From NCBI GenBank assembly GCA_944472155.2, contig OX235271.1:43388633-43452632 (forward strand): a stretch of 64,000 bases of DNA, written 5' to 3'. Position numbers and translations under genes: made by a program. Below, in pieces: positions 1-9,634 of this stretch; the first letter of the stretch is position 1; every line of letters starts with the position of its first letter. The notes under the pieces were generated by a model. It was not told the DNA's origin, made no database searches, and was given only the letters and a program-made list of their open reading frames with translations. The DNA is from Trichobilharzia szidati. Lineage: Eukaryota > Platyhelminthes > Trematoda > Strigeidida > Schistosomatidae.

Positions 1-72
1 ACCGAAACTTCAAACCTAGCCTCTAGCTTGAAGTCCAATGTTACACTGGGAACTTACAGAAATAAAATATGC
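1..72 (+). repeat. SINE-C 3' tail fragment
   Basis: The stretch matches the tail of the tRNA-headed SINE copies at 33645-33885 and 36418-36655: a paired AGCTTGAA/TCAAG box, then a 'TTACACTGGGAAC' box and a 'AATAAAA' run. The tRNA head lies off the left edge of the window. The small ORF that starts here and runs to 243 is not supported as a gene. Confidence 0.6.
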
Positions 73-720
73 TCTTATAGTAATTCACTCTTGACAGATA
101 AGTCAACCTTCATTAAGTACGCTATGGCTAATCTCACCAGATTCTACAATATCGATGGCCTCTCCGCTTACGCAAATCTCTGCGTAGCAGGAATTCAAGT
201 TCACAGGTGCATAATGCACAAACTTTTCTTCTCCAGGACTTAACTTTATTATTTGGCAGATTCATAGAATTTTTTCTTTATTTAATTATCAAGATAATTT
301 ACTTAGTACTTGATTTCTAATTCCCTTAAGAACATGGGGGATACTTTGATGTCTAACTAATTATTAATACTTTTTTCGTTTTGTTTACATTGCCACGAAT
401 AAAAGATTATAATGAAATAAGCAGTCAGTTTAGGAAAGAGGATAGATGCAAACTATTCAATGGAAGATGATACCTATTTCAGGTAACATTTCCTTAACAT
501 TGCTGCCTATGATTTAGCGAACGTAATCAGATTTGAAATCTGTTATTCTTAAAGAAAATATAAGTGGGTATTAAAGGACTAGTATTTTAGTAAGGATATC
601 ATTTTATACTTAAAAATCCGTACAACAATTTATCTGTTTTCCATATTCTCACTTACTTTTTCGAGCAGTGGTGTCAACAGACACTGTTTTACAAGTTTCG
701 TGATTTCGTAGATTCTCAGT
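73..720. other. Unassigned AT-rich sequence
   Basis: No protein family, RNA gene or clear repeat was recognised. Positions 98-243 are less AT-rich and could be a decayed retroelement end, but I could not align them confidently to the other elements in the window. Confidence 0.4.
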
Positions 721-721
721 A

Positions 722-908
722 CCACTTCAAAGGTCGGGTGTGAGAACAAACCTTCGCCAAAGACACTGGCTAGCGGTCGCACTATGTCGTGAATTGGTAT
801 GGGTTGGAATTCATGGGCCATTGGATCGGGTTCCAGTGGCTTAATGGTCTACGAGCTAGCTTGCCTTGTAACCAGAAGGTCCTGATTTCAAACAGCGGTG
901 GATGTAGG
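722..908 (+). repeat. SINE-A copy 1 (tRNA-headed), head only
   Basis: The copy carries the leader 'GTCGCACTATGTCGTGAATTGG' seen at 27085-27110 (paraphrased match), then the tRNA-like A-box region around 'CAGTGGCTTAATGGTCTACG' and 'CTTGTAACCAGAAGGTCCTG'. The B box is damaged ('ATTTCAAACAG' where other copies have GGTTCGAATCC). It stops where the inverted copy at 909 begins, so the hammerhead-like 3' half is missing. Confidence 0.7.
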
Positions 909-1136
909 ATTTCATCATGAGCTGACATCAGTTAGAGAACCACTGGAAAACCTGGGAGTACTGGACAGCTGTTTCGTCCTAGTTTGGGACTCTTCACAGT
1001 ACGCACACACCGGGATTCGAACCCAGGACCTTCTGGTTACAAGGCGAGCTCGTAGACCATTGAGCCACTGGAACACGATCCAATGGTCCTTGAATTCTAA
1101 CTTCTGCCAATTCACGACATAGCGCTACCAGTGTCT
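909..1136 (-). repeat. SINE-A copy 2, inverted
   Basis: Read on the minus strand this has the full order of the family: leader, A box, intact B box (minus strand of 'GGGATTCGAACCCAGG' at about 1014), a hammerhead-like core at 958-1002, then the 'CCAGTGGTTCTCTAAC' tail. The core has CTGTGA where the catalytic box should read CTGATGA, so this copy should not self-cleave. It lies head to head with copy 3 and against copy 1, giving a long potential hairpin. Confidence 0.75.
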
Positions 1137-1335
1137 CAATGGTCTACGAGCTCGCCTTGTAACCAGAAGGTCCTGGGTTCGAATCCCGGTGTGTGCGTAC
1201 TGATGAAGAGTCCTAAACTAGGACGAAACAGCTGTCCAGTACTCCCAGGTTTTCCAGTGGTTCTCTAACCGATGTCAGCTAATGATAAAATCCTGTGACC
1301 AATCAATCAATTCCCTACAAACCAATACTTGAAAC
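1137..1335 (+). repeat. SINE-A copy 3 with best hammerhead-like core
   Basis: The copy starts within the tRNA head, has a good B box ('GGTTCGAATCCC' at about 1176-1187) and then the core box CTGATGA (1200-1206), a short GTCC/GGAC helix, GAAA (1224-1227), the self-complementary CAGCTG and CAGTAC. The tail 'CCAATCAATCAATTCCCTAC' ends near 1335. Compared with the recalled Schistosoma Sm-alpha core there are three extra bases (AGA) between CTGATGA and the GTCC helix. Confidence 0.75.
1197..1243 (+). ncRNA. Hammerhead-ribozyme-like core in SINE-A
   Basis: The order CTGATGA, helix II GTCC/GGAC closed by a 7-nt loop, GAAA and a compact helix III (CAGCTG) followed by TC matches the hammerhead plan known from Schistosoma satellite/SINE Sm-alpha. 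The three-base insertion before helix II and a poor first base pair of helix I make activity uncertain. GTACTG and CAGTAC at the two ends can also pair with each other and would compete with the active fold. Confidence 0.5.
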
Positions 1336-1379
1336 ATTTTTCTACTCGTGAATAATCCTTATTCAGGCATTTGTGGAAA

Positions 1380-1905
1380 AAACTCGTAGTTCACTGAAGG
1401 GGCTGTTTTCAGCGAATTCTTTTCTCTTAGCTGTATATTCAAATTTACTTACATTTTTCCTCTCATGATAATATCAAATGAAATGAATTTTCAAGATCAT
1501 TGTTACTAGTATTAATCAACACATAGGAGGAATTTTGGAAAGTGTCCGAGTTACATAATGAGGTAAATAATTTAATATATGAGCTGTAATTAGGTTACAC
1601 CTAGTAACGTTGTAAAGATTGATATCAAGTGAGAATTCGAAAGAATGGAAGTGTGAGGAGTTGAAAAATTTGGTTAAAAACAGTGTCATTTCTATGATGA
1701 CAGAATTGGTTGAAGAATTTTCTTTTCTATGCGAAGTACGAGTTTCTCTATTTAGGTAACTAGAGCTTCAGGAATGCAAATGAAGCGAAGGAGTGTTGTT
1801 TTTAGCAGGTCGCTGTTCACCTTTCAGATTGCTCTAGATGCGTTTGTTGAGACTAAATGGCATACAGTGACAGCGAAATAGGCATACTCTTGACCTAACT
1901 GACAG
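1380..1905 (-). mobile_element. PLE remnant: 3' non-coding end
   Basis: It aligns by eye with the minus-strand PLE ends at 40505-41185 and 49395-50130. Shared blocks are the 'TTCAGCGAATTCTTTTCTCTT' terminal box near 1408-1428, the 'GATGACAGAATTGGTTGAAGAATTTTC' neighbourhood near 1698-1724 and the 'TTGTTGAGACTAAATGG' block near 1843. No usable reading frame remains. It is inferred to be the tail of a Penelope-like retroelement of the same subfamily. Confidence 0.5.
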
Positions 1906-2097
1906 CTCTATCCTTTTCTTTCAGCTGTTCATTTACGTAACGTTGGTGGCCTTCATTTCCCCGATAATTATTTAGGTGAAAAATTTGTACAATCTCACTG
2001 AGACTGATTTTGGTCTTCTGTGCAGCTGAAACGTACCACTGAAACAGAATGATACTGTATGGTCCCATTTAATATTTTATTATTGTTTTGTAAAAGA

Positions 2098-2430
2098 AAA
2101 TACGTTCAGAGAAGAGTTACTTCTCTTCTGCGATATAATTATAAAGCTGTACAATCACATACATATAGCAAATTTTACCAACAACAAAAGGAATATTTCC
2201 AAAGATGTGTCACTAGTACTGAAGATTTTTCAGATGAAATTTAAGCAATATAAGAAGTGTTAACTAGGTGGAAACCAAAATTAAATTAAAACCAAATTAA
2301 ATAAGTAAATTCAGTGATGTAGTGTAATTGACAGTATTGAGTAGAACTCAGCTAAAATTTAGCTAGAGTGAGGTTAACAACAGTGGTGAGAAGAGTAGAA
2401 ATCTAATGGTGGATGAGGGAAGAAAATAAT
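2098..2430 (-). repeat. PLE terminal segment, left inverted arm
   Basis: This arm is the reverse complement of 3112-3447 over more than 300 bases at high identity. Both share the 'TCTACTCTTCTCACCACTGTT' and 'ACTAGTGACACATCTTTGG' blocks in opposite orientation. In the minus-strand sense it directly follows the coding remains of the PLE at 2465-3060, so it is its 3' terminal segment. Confidence 0.75.
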
Positions 2431-2459
2431 ACTACTGAAAAACGAAAATTACTAAAGTG

Positions 2460-3065
2460 GTTAAAACAGGTCAGGTCCACTGTAGTTTTAGTGACTGAAC
2501 AAACTTCTGCATGAAAAGTTCGGGATCTAAAGAGTGAGCTGTCATTGCTTCTGCAGTGTGAAGATGTGTGATTACTACTCTTTCAGCGAGATTCCTGCAC
2601 ATTCTGTAGGTAACTTTGAGGTTCATTTGTGGCCTGGCTTGGTGTCCAGACTCAATAAGGTGTTCCAGGATAGAGCTGCGACGGGATTTTTCTCTCCTTT
2701 ATAAAACGATGAAGTTAATTATTCGATGATACGTTCGGATAGCAAACCCTGGGTGTAGATGATATACCTGGCTCCACGCAAGCAAGTGAATCGATAAATT
2801 CGCATGGCTGAGGCCAACAGTTGTAGCTTATCCTTCCCGTTCACAAGAATCATTGGTTTTGTGGAGAAACATAGTTGAAATTCATTCAACGTTCATTCAA
2901 TGAACGAGAGGAGAGGTTTCTTAGTATTTCTGCTGATTCAAGTAGAAAAGTCTTTTAGCTGCAAAAAGCAAGGACGCTTTCTGTGGTTCCATTGTAAGTA
3001 AAATGTGATGAAGCGTTCTGAGTAGCCATTTTCAAGGAGATTTCTTTTCAGGGTATTTAGCCCCT
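2460..3065 (-). pseudogene. PLE endonuclease region, decayed
   Basis: On the minus strand the translated pieces, spread over several frames, match the C-terminal half of the intact PLE protein at 34486-35259: an 'ENG' block at about 3040, a 'RGARYII' remnant of the GIY-YIG core near 2790, 'SFYKGEK', 'AEAMTAHSLDPELFMQKFVQ' (the conserved C-terminus) and 'LKLQWT'. Stops and frameshifts disrupt it throughout. Known PLE proteins combine a reverse transcriptase with this single-strand-nicking type endonuclease; only the endonuclease end remains here, flanked by two inverted terminal segments. Confidence 0.7.
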
Positions 3066-3111
3066 CTCCCACAGCGTGTCAGGGTAGGCGTTTTTGCACT
3101 TTAATTATATC

Positions 3112-3447
3112 ATTTTCTTCCCTCATCCACCTTTAGATTTCTACTCTTCTCACCACTGTTATTAACCTCACTCTAGCTCAATTTTAGCTGAATTCTACTC
3201 AATACTGTCAATTACACTACATCACTGAATTTGCTTATTTAATTTGGTTTTAATTTAATTTTGGTTTCCACCTAGTTAACACTTCTTATATTGCTTAAAT
3301 TTCATCTGAAAAATCTTCAGTACTAGTGACACATCTTTGGAAATATTCCTTTTGTTGTTGGTAAAATTTGCTATATGTATGTGATTGTACAGCTTTAGAA
3401 TTATATCGCAGAAGAGAAGAAACTCTTCTCTGAACGTATTTTCCTTG
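3112..3447 (+). repeat. PLE terminal segment, right inverted arm
   Basis: This is the plus-oriented partner of 2098-2430. It lies at the 5' side of the minus-strand PLE remains, so the element is bounded by inverted copies of its own terminal segment. Penelope elements are known to carry terminal repeats in either direct or inverted orientation. It ends with the 'AGAAGAGAAGAAACTCTTCTCTGAACG' hairpin box (about 3410-3437) found at other PLE ends. Confidence 0.7.
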
Positions 3448-3703
3448 ATATTTTTGTTTTGATGGAGTTTACTGAGGCAAAATTTGTAAACAATAAAAGT
3501 CACAAAAAGGTATATGTAAAATATTGTTATCAATAATGTCGAAAACTAGGCAGGTTGCTGAGCGATAACTGAGGACTTTGAGGTAGCTTATCCCATCAAC
3601 TTTGATAATATAACCACATCAAGCTTACAAAAGTATTTTAGATGTAAAGACTGTTTGATTTTACAATTTCATATATTCTCTTGCCATTATTTACAGAGCA
3701 CAA

Positions 3704-3865
3704 TCAGTTCTGCATGACTGATCCCCCGAAATACATCTTATGTTTCAAATGAACAAAACTGGAGAGATTGTCCAAAACATGGCGCACAAATTCGTCGCAT
3801 GTTTCGGATAGATTTAGTCTTTTAACAAAACTACCTAAAAGTTGTAATAGTGATTTGAGAATGGG
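3704..3865 (-). CDS. Candidate terminal exon, unknown protein
   Basis: On the minus strand a pyrimidine-rich 'TCATTTCACCTCACTCAG' at about 3883-3866 looks like a 3' splice site. It is followed by an open frame of 53 codons and a TGA at 3704-3706. The peptide (starting PILKSLLQLLGSF, containing ETCDEFVRHVLDNLSSF) has the residue mix of a helical globular protein and matches none of the retroelement proteins in the window. There is no clear AATAAA downstream and I recognise no family. It could equally be a chance ORF or an unrecognised repeat. Confidence 0.25.
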   Translation of the reverse strand, partial: PILKSLLQLLGSFVKRLNLSETCDEFVRHVLDNLSSFVHLKHKMYFGGSVMQN

Positions 3866-4083
3866 CTGAGTGAGGTGAAATGACATATGGCAAAATACAT
3901 TACCACTCCTTCATAAACAGAAGTGTTACTTTTTATTAATTCAATGGTAATTCTGCATTGATTTATTTTTAATCATATAATATTTCCAAAGATGACTGCT
4001 TTACGAACAAACGACTGCCTAAAACAAAAGTGAAAATTAAGTCTCACTGTATGACACTGCAGTTTTAGCTTAAATATATGTGT

Positions 4084-4347
4084 GATGATGGATGTTCCGC
4101 CAATGACATTGGTTGGGGTCGCACTAAATCACGAAGTGGTAGAAGTTCGAATTAATGAACTGGCCATAGAATCTGGTCTTAGTGGCTGAATGGTATAAGA
4201 GCTTGCCTTGTAACCGGAAGGTCCTGTATTTGGACCCCCGTTTGTGCGTACTGTCGGTGATTCCTAAACTAGGATGAAACAGCTGTCCAGTACTCCAATG
4301 CTGGTTTTCAATGGTTCTCTAACTGGTATCAATCCGTGATCAACTCT
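4084..4347 (+). repeat. SINE-A copy 4, diverged
   Basis: Family order is intact: the 'GGTTGGGGTCGCACTAAATC' leader, tRNA-like head ('GTGGCTGAATGGTATAAGAG'), a B box changed to 'TATTTGGACCC', then a core with the CTGATGA box lost (CTGTCGGTGATT), a preserved 'CCTAAACTAGGATGAAACAG' and tail. The mutations in the B box and catalytic box suggest an old copy that neither transcribes from its own promoter nor self-cleaves. Confidence 0.7.
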
Positions 4348-4527
4348 TAAATATATGTGTAGTATTTAGCTACCAGTCGATTAACCATTTAACCTTAGAC
4401 CAACATCGATGAAGACTTGCAGTGAACGGTTGGATTTATCTCAGTTGCGATATTTAATGGTGAAGTACTATACAGTTATATGGCGTTAATCAATTTCTAC
4501 ATAAAGTAAGAAATGTTTTATACTTGG

Positions 4528-4555
4528 ATATATATATATATATACGTATATATAT
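4528..4555. repeat. (TA)n microsatellite
   Basis: The tract is alternating TA broken by one ACG and lies directly left of the fold-back repeat at 4566-4733. Confidence 0.9.
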
Positions 4556-4565
4556 TCATGTATGA

Positions 4566-4733
4566 ATCAAATTCACAATTTCCAAATTATTTAGTAATTT
4601 GCAGTTTACACAGTTCGAGTGGTGACATTCCACTGTACTTTCCGAGTTATTTCGATCACAAAATATAGTCTGCTTGATGCAATAAATAGGAACTGTGTAA
4701 ACTGCTAACTAATTTGCAAGTGTTGAATTTGAT
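4566..4733. repeat. MITE-like fold-back with terminal inverted repeats
   Basis: Left arm 4566-4616 starts ATCAAATTCA and ends GTTTACACAGTTC. The right arm 4690-4733 is its reverse complement with a few mismatches and a short length difference. The interior is about 70 bases with no coding capacity. This is the plan of a small non-autonomous DNA transposon, but I saw no clear target-site duplication and no second copy in the window. Confidence 0.55.
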
Positions 4734-4740
4734 TTATGGT

Positions 4741-4985
4741 TTGACTAGCTCGACCGAATAGCTAGCCAGAAATGGAGTGGTTTGAACTGATTCAGTTTTC
4801 TGAGAAGAGTCAAGGGGAGTACACCGCGCTCACTAACTCGGCCTTAAACGAGAGAAGTGGTCGTCTGGTGTTTAGATCACCTCGATCTGGCTTCTTTAAA
4901 AAAGCATGATTGGTTGATATGGGTGGTATGCAACTACTCATCTCAGTCAACCAGTAGTATATAGTTTAACAGTATGTATATTTTG
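4741..4985 (+). repeat. Dispersed repeat K, copy 1
   Basis: Blocks such as 'GTTTGAACTGATTCAGTTTTC', 'GGTGTTTAGATCACCTCGAT' and 'GGTATGCAACTACTCATCTC' recur in order or as segments at 32565-32775 and 55125-55350. There is no open frame and no tRNA promoter. The type of element is unknown. Confidence 0.55.
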
Positions 4986-5234
4986 ATATACGGATATATT
5001 AGAAATCAGGTTGAATAAAAATTCTTGTACGTTGACTAAAATTCTTAGCAAACTACATATTCATGCATACATCAAAATACAAATTCTGAAAAGAAATTAA
5101 ATTAGTGACATAGGAAAGAGTGATTGTTTTCAGTTATTTAAGTGGTGAATGTTGTAATGCGGAATCGATTGAATGAGTATATTGGTGTAAAAGAAAACTT
5201 CATCTTCAGCTAGACTGTATGGCATATCTTTTGC

Positions 5235-5545
5235 AAATATTCATTCACATGCTCCTGGGGAGCTGTTTACGTTGGACGTTGTAAGCGTGTTCTTAGTAAA
5301 TGCGTAGCTAAACACTACCCAGTTTGGTTAATGAAAGATGAGCAAACGACGACGAAGTCTTCAATTTGTGAACACCTTCTGTGGTCAGATCATTCATCAA
5401 CACATGATTTATCCTACAAATCCAACCACTGCAGAAGCTTACGTTTTCTGCGCTTACGCATAGCCGAAGCTCTAGCTATACATGGACAGAAACCCTATTT
5501 ATGTGTTCAAACCCCTTTTCTTTACCTTGGTCATTGTAATATTCT
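5235..5545 (+). pseudogene. PLE GIY-YIG endonuclease, 5'-truncated
   Basis: Two frames together cover the endonuclease. The first reads 'CSWGAVYVGR' (the GIY-YIG core with its preceding cysteine) at about 5245-5280. A second, frameshifted part at 5331-5530 encodes 'SSICEHLLWSDHS' and the conserved PLE C-terminus 'LRIAEALAIHGQKPYLCVQTPF'. The reverse transcriptase part is absent. It represents a subfamily different from the copy at 34 kb. Confidence 0.7.
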
Positions 5546-6260
5546 TTTAATGACTCAGGTAAGGTAATAAATAATAAATGCAAAAAGTCGGTGTCTTTTC
5601 CATGGTTTTAATAATGAAAATACTGAATCACTTTCATACACTGAGAATAATTAAGTTTTAGAAAAGTCAAATTCTTTGGTGGGCTGTCTCGTACAAAATC
5701 TGTATAAAATTCAAACTATCTACTATACTGTTTGTTTACATTCTATTAGAGGAAACACTGACATAAATGTTACTTCCGTTTTTACCAAAGCAGTGTCTAT
5801 TAATATACGTGTTAAACTACGACAAAATTTTACTATACTGTTTCACTCGGCGGTATGTCAAATAAAAAGATTATTATGAAAAGCAGTGGCTGATTTAATA
5901 CTTAACACGTAAGAGGAATCTGATGATACCAACCCTGGATTTCAAGGCTGTCTTCCTTGTTCCTTTCACATAATTAGAACCACATACTGTATCCTTCTTT
6001 CAAATGTGGTGCAGAGGAAAAAAATTGTTTGGAAAATCCCTTCTAAACGGTGTAATCACAGTATAGATACTTATTTGGAAGTTGCAACTAACTTTTTAGT
6101 CATTATCCGTTTTGCCCACCAACACAGTTTATCATTCTTCTGACATTTGAATATCATTTTTTGACTTGACCCTTATTATTTGTTCTTGTCCCTTCCTGAT
6201 CTTTGGTTTAATTGCTTCTCTTTGTGGCTGTGTGATACAGTGATAATGTGTGATTTTGTT
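5546..6260. other. Unassigned sequence
   Basis: Nothing was recognised. The open frame at 5676-5879 has no similarity to the elements here and no gene context. Confidence 0.4.
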
Positions 6261-6261
6261 G

Positions 6262-6440
6262 TGATATTGTTTGGATGAGTGAAGGTGATTTTCCGAGTTT
6301 GAACTATCTGCGGGAATTATTGGTGTGTGATTCTTGTGTAGAGAGCTTCTGATCTTACCTTGTTGAGAATATTTTACTTGATTCTAAATACTCGTTTCGT
6401 GCTTAGATTAAATTATATAGCTGCCTGAAGGTACTGTTCG
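6262..6440 (+). mobile_element. Probable LINE 5' module, copy 1
   Basis: This stretch and 12140-12362 share a run beginning 'GTGATTTTCCGAGTTTG' and continuing 'GTGTGTGATTCTTGTG...CTTGTTGAGAATATT'. It can be read as the start of an ORF (MSEGDFPSLNYLRELLVCDSC at about 6274), which resembles a start region of a CR1-type ORF, but I could not confirm the family. It is truncated on both sides. Confidence 0.35.
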
Positions 6441-7494
6441 GAAACGCAAATTAATTCCAGATTGGTCGTCTTTTTCCTGTCTTGTTTCCTGTTTCGTTAC
6501 TGCGTCTGCCTCTACAAATCTTTACCAGTAGGTCGTTATCCTGCTTTCAAAAGATAACAAGTTGGTTATGTGCGGTAGAACCATTCAAAAAAATCTAAAT
6601 TTATCACTGAGATCTGTTTTCAGTTCACTGTTTATGGAGAATATCGAAGTGGAAATATGAGGATCTAGCACTGACAGCTGTAGAATAACTGATTATTTGT
6701 TATTTATTCAACGCTTTTGTATCACATCTCTACTTCACTCTGTTCCCCAAGGTCATTTTCAACAGGATACGCGGCTATATTTATCCTTATTCGATTATAT
6801 TGTGCTTATAATTTTGCAGAACAATGCTGGGAATACGGTATTTTAGTTAAATGTCACATTTGTCTCAGAACATCTACTTGACCGAATATCGTGAATTATT
6901 TAAATAGTTGTAGATCAGAAGAACACTTAGACACTAATATTTGTCTATAATTTGGTGTACACTACGCATCGGATAATATTTGTGTAATGCGTATTAGTTC
7001 AGGTAGTATGAAAAATCCAGTATAAGTAAGTTAATATGTTAAAAAATGGAAGACACTGTACTCTTACACATGAGTAATACGGAAATATGTGTGGAATGAC
7101 AAGTACTAGAACAACACCGAAGAGAGCAAAATGATTGGGTGAAGAAATATTAACAATCAACAACAATTTATTAATGAAGTGGTGATATGTTTATGAACAA
7201 CGATTAGTCAGTATTAACATGTCAAGGGGGGTGATAATTAACGAGAAAAATTAATGCACACAACTAAAGGATAGAAATGGTGACAACAAGGGGATAGCAT
7301 AATGCATAATTTTGGAAAAACGAAGAGTAATCAGGGAATAAGTGAGTGTTCAAGTTGATAGGTAGGGAAAAATAAGACAATTTAGACAACGATAACTTTA
7401 AATTAGGTACGAATTATTCAGAGAAAATAATAAATTAATTTGAAGAATTATAAATCTTATAAAACTTAGGAGGAGGGTGAAGTGGTCCGGTATA
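6441..7494. other. Unassigned AT-rich sequence
   Basis: No coding, RNA or repeat signal was recognised. It could be intergenic or intronic. Confidence 0.4.
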
Positions 7495-8600
7495 TACATT
7501 CATGTAACGTTGGCCAAGGTAAGGAAACTGGCTGCACGAATCCCTTCTGAACACACAGGTTTGGCTTCTTCAGGTAGATTCCTATGGCTTCAGCTGTATT
7601 TAGAAAACGAACTTGTAAAACAGAAATGTTATAGATAACTTTAAATGCTGTACTGACGTCAACTTTACGCTCTGTGCTAAAACAGCACTACGAACTGATC
7701 TTGTTTGTCCCTTGCTTAACCATGCAGAATGATGTCCTGAAATACGATGATGAACATGCACAACTGTACCCCCAGTGTAGCTGGCTCCATAGCTGCAGTC
7801 AAAGTGGTAGATGCACCAAGAGAAGGTAAGATTAAGTAGTTTGTCCTTACTCCTCGAAAATAAAATAGAGGTGGCTGTGAAGAGACAGCGTGTCTCTGCT
7901 GAATTGGAAGCTTTTTTAACTACATTTTTCAGGCACTGTGTTACTGATATTATCACTCAGAAACTGCAGTTTTATGAACAATGGTTTTTGTGTAGCCGTT
8001 TCCCTACCGGCTCGTTTTGGTGCTAAATCCATATTTTTCACATTTTATCTGGATAACCATTCTTACTTAGTAGCCCTCTAATGATCTTGAGCCCCTCATT
8101 GAGGGATTTGTTTAAGCAGATTATCTTAGCTCTATTAACCAGAAACTTTACCAAGCAGCTTTTATATTTCAAAGGTGTGAAACTCAAAAATCCGTAGATT
8201 GACTTGCTGTTGTGGGTTTCCTACACACACACACTTCTTGGTTTACCATCCTCTTTCCTGATCAGGAAGACCTCCAGGAACGAGATACTGTCATTACTTT
8301 CTTTCTCTATGGTGGGGTTTACTGCTAAAGGCGCACTACTGAACCTGTAGAGGACTTTCTTTGCTTCATTCTCGTCTTTCATAACCAGAAATTTATCATC
8401 CATACATCGGCAGTAGAATTCCAGCTCATTAAATTCCTTTTTTTCAGTGGTTCATTCTTTAACTCAAAGAGGCAAAATTCAGCTAGGATCGGATCTAATG
8501 GGAAACTCATAGGCAAACAATCAGTTTGTCTTTAGTATTCTTTTTTGAACCGGATATCAACAATCATTGTACATCTCAAAATAAGTTGCTCCATGTAGGA
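7495..8600 (-). mobile_element. PLE, partial (RT end plus GIY-YIG)
   Basis: On the minus strand the order of a PLE protein is recognisable through frameshifts. An RT segment 'CMDDKFLVMKDENEAKKVLYRF' at about 8400-8330 replaces the usual YVDD with CMDD. It is followed by 'NDSISFLEVFLIRKEDGKP' at about 8300-8240, a connector, then the GIY-YIG core 'YHFDCSYGASYTGG' at about 7810-7770 and the C-terminus 'TAEAIGIYLKKPNLCVQ' near 7590-7540. At least three frameshifts separate these parts. The family RT uses the second aspartate pair for catalysis, and this copy cannot encode a full protein. Confidence 0.75.
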
Positions 8601-9634
8601 TACAGAAATGCTGATTTCTACGTTTCTGTTACTTATCTCATCACATAAAATCCAGCGTCTCAATCAAAGGCATATTTTTTAACAAAAAAGATACACTAAA
8701 ATTTATCATAAACTTGACATTGACATTTAGATCTCTTATTCTTTCGACAAATGCAAAACTGTCTATTAAATTATGCTTTACCAATGAAAGTTGTGCTAAT
8801 TATGGGATAAATATTTATGGTCAGCAAACCTGCAACAGAATAAAAAGGAAAAATCAGAAATAATGACATCAAAGTAAACATTTCATAGTGAACACCTTGA
8901 TCTCTGAACTGACGAGTGCTGATTATACAACAGCCAATAAATCAGCAGAACAGGATGCATGAGACGAAATGTGATGATTATGTTGCTGTATGTGCAAGAA
9001 GTATTTACGCGTAGTTAAATTTACAAGTAAAAAAAATATATGCTTGAAGACCTAGATGATCGACCAAAGCACTGGTTTTTAAACCAGTGAATCTCTGCTT
9101 GAATGCTGCTCGACCTAATTCAGTCAGAGAAAACGGGCAGTATCATCAGCCTTTCACACAACAGATGTGACTCATATCCTGTTAACTAATTTAAAAGAAT
9201 TTAAACACTTATTGATAATAGTTTCAAGAGCTTCTACAAATTTAGGTATGTTAAAAAACGGGTCAGTGATTGATGTACACTTCATATGTACCTGCTTTCT
9301 TGGAACTTAGTTTCCGCAGAAAGTTCGCTTTATAAATACCAAACTGTTGTTTGCAGAGGTCCTACATTTATGAGTAAATCCAAGATACAATAGAATGAAC
9401 GAAATGATTTTAGATAAAGTAAGTTAAATTCAGATAGAGCGAAATCCTACCGTTGATATTCATATTGTCCGATTAACTTCTTTTAACATTAGTAATACAT
9501 TTAGGATCAGTAAAGTTATCCATTAGACCTATGCATAATTATTGTCTCCGTTGCTGCACCAAAAATCTTGCACAGATATATTATTTTCACAAGTAAGTTT
9601 AAGGTAGATAAAGAAGACGTTCTTAATACACTAT
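8601..9634. other. Unassigned; small perfect hairpin at 9070-9089
   Basis: The region is AT-rich with no recognised element. CACTGGTTT at 9070-9078 and AAACCAGTG at 9081-9089 form a perfect 9-bp hairpin with a two-base loop, of unknown meaning. Confidence 0.4.

Noticed and set aside
898..1122. 74-residue plus-strand ORF and its minus-strand counterpart as genes
   Set aside because: Both lie wholly in inverted SINE-A sequence; the open frames come from the repeat.
4528..4555. Promoter TATA element
   Set aside because: It is a plain (TA)n tract like those at 18000, 25203 and 33318, with no gene beside it.
8220..8235. CRISPR or satellite array at the ACACAC run
   Set aside because: It is a short CA microsatellite; no regularly spaced repeats with unique spacers exist anywhere in the window.
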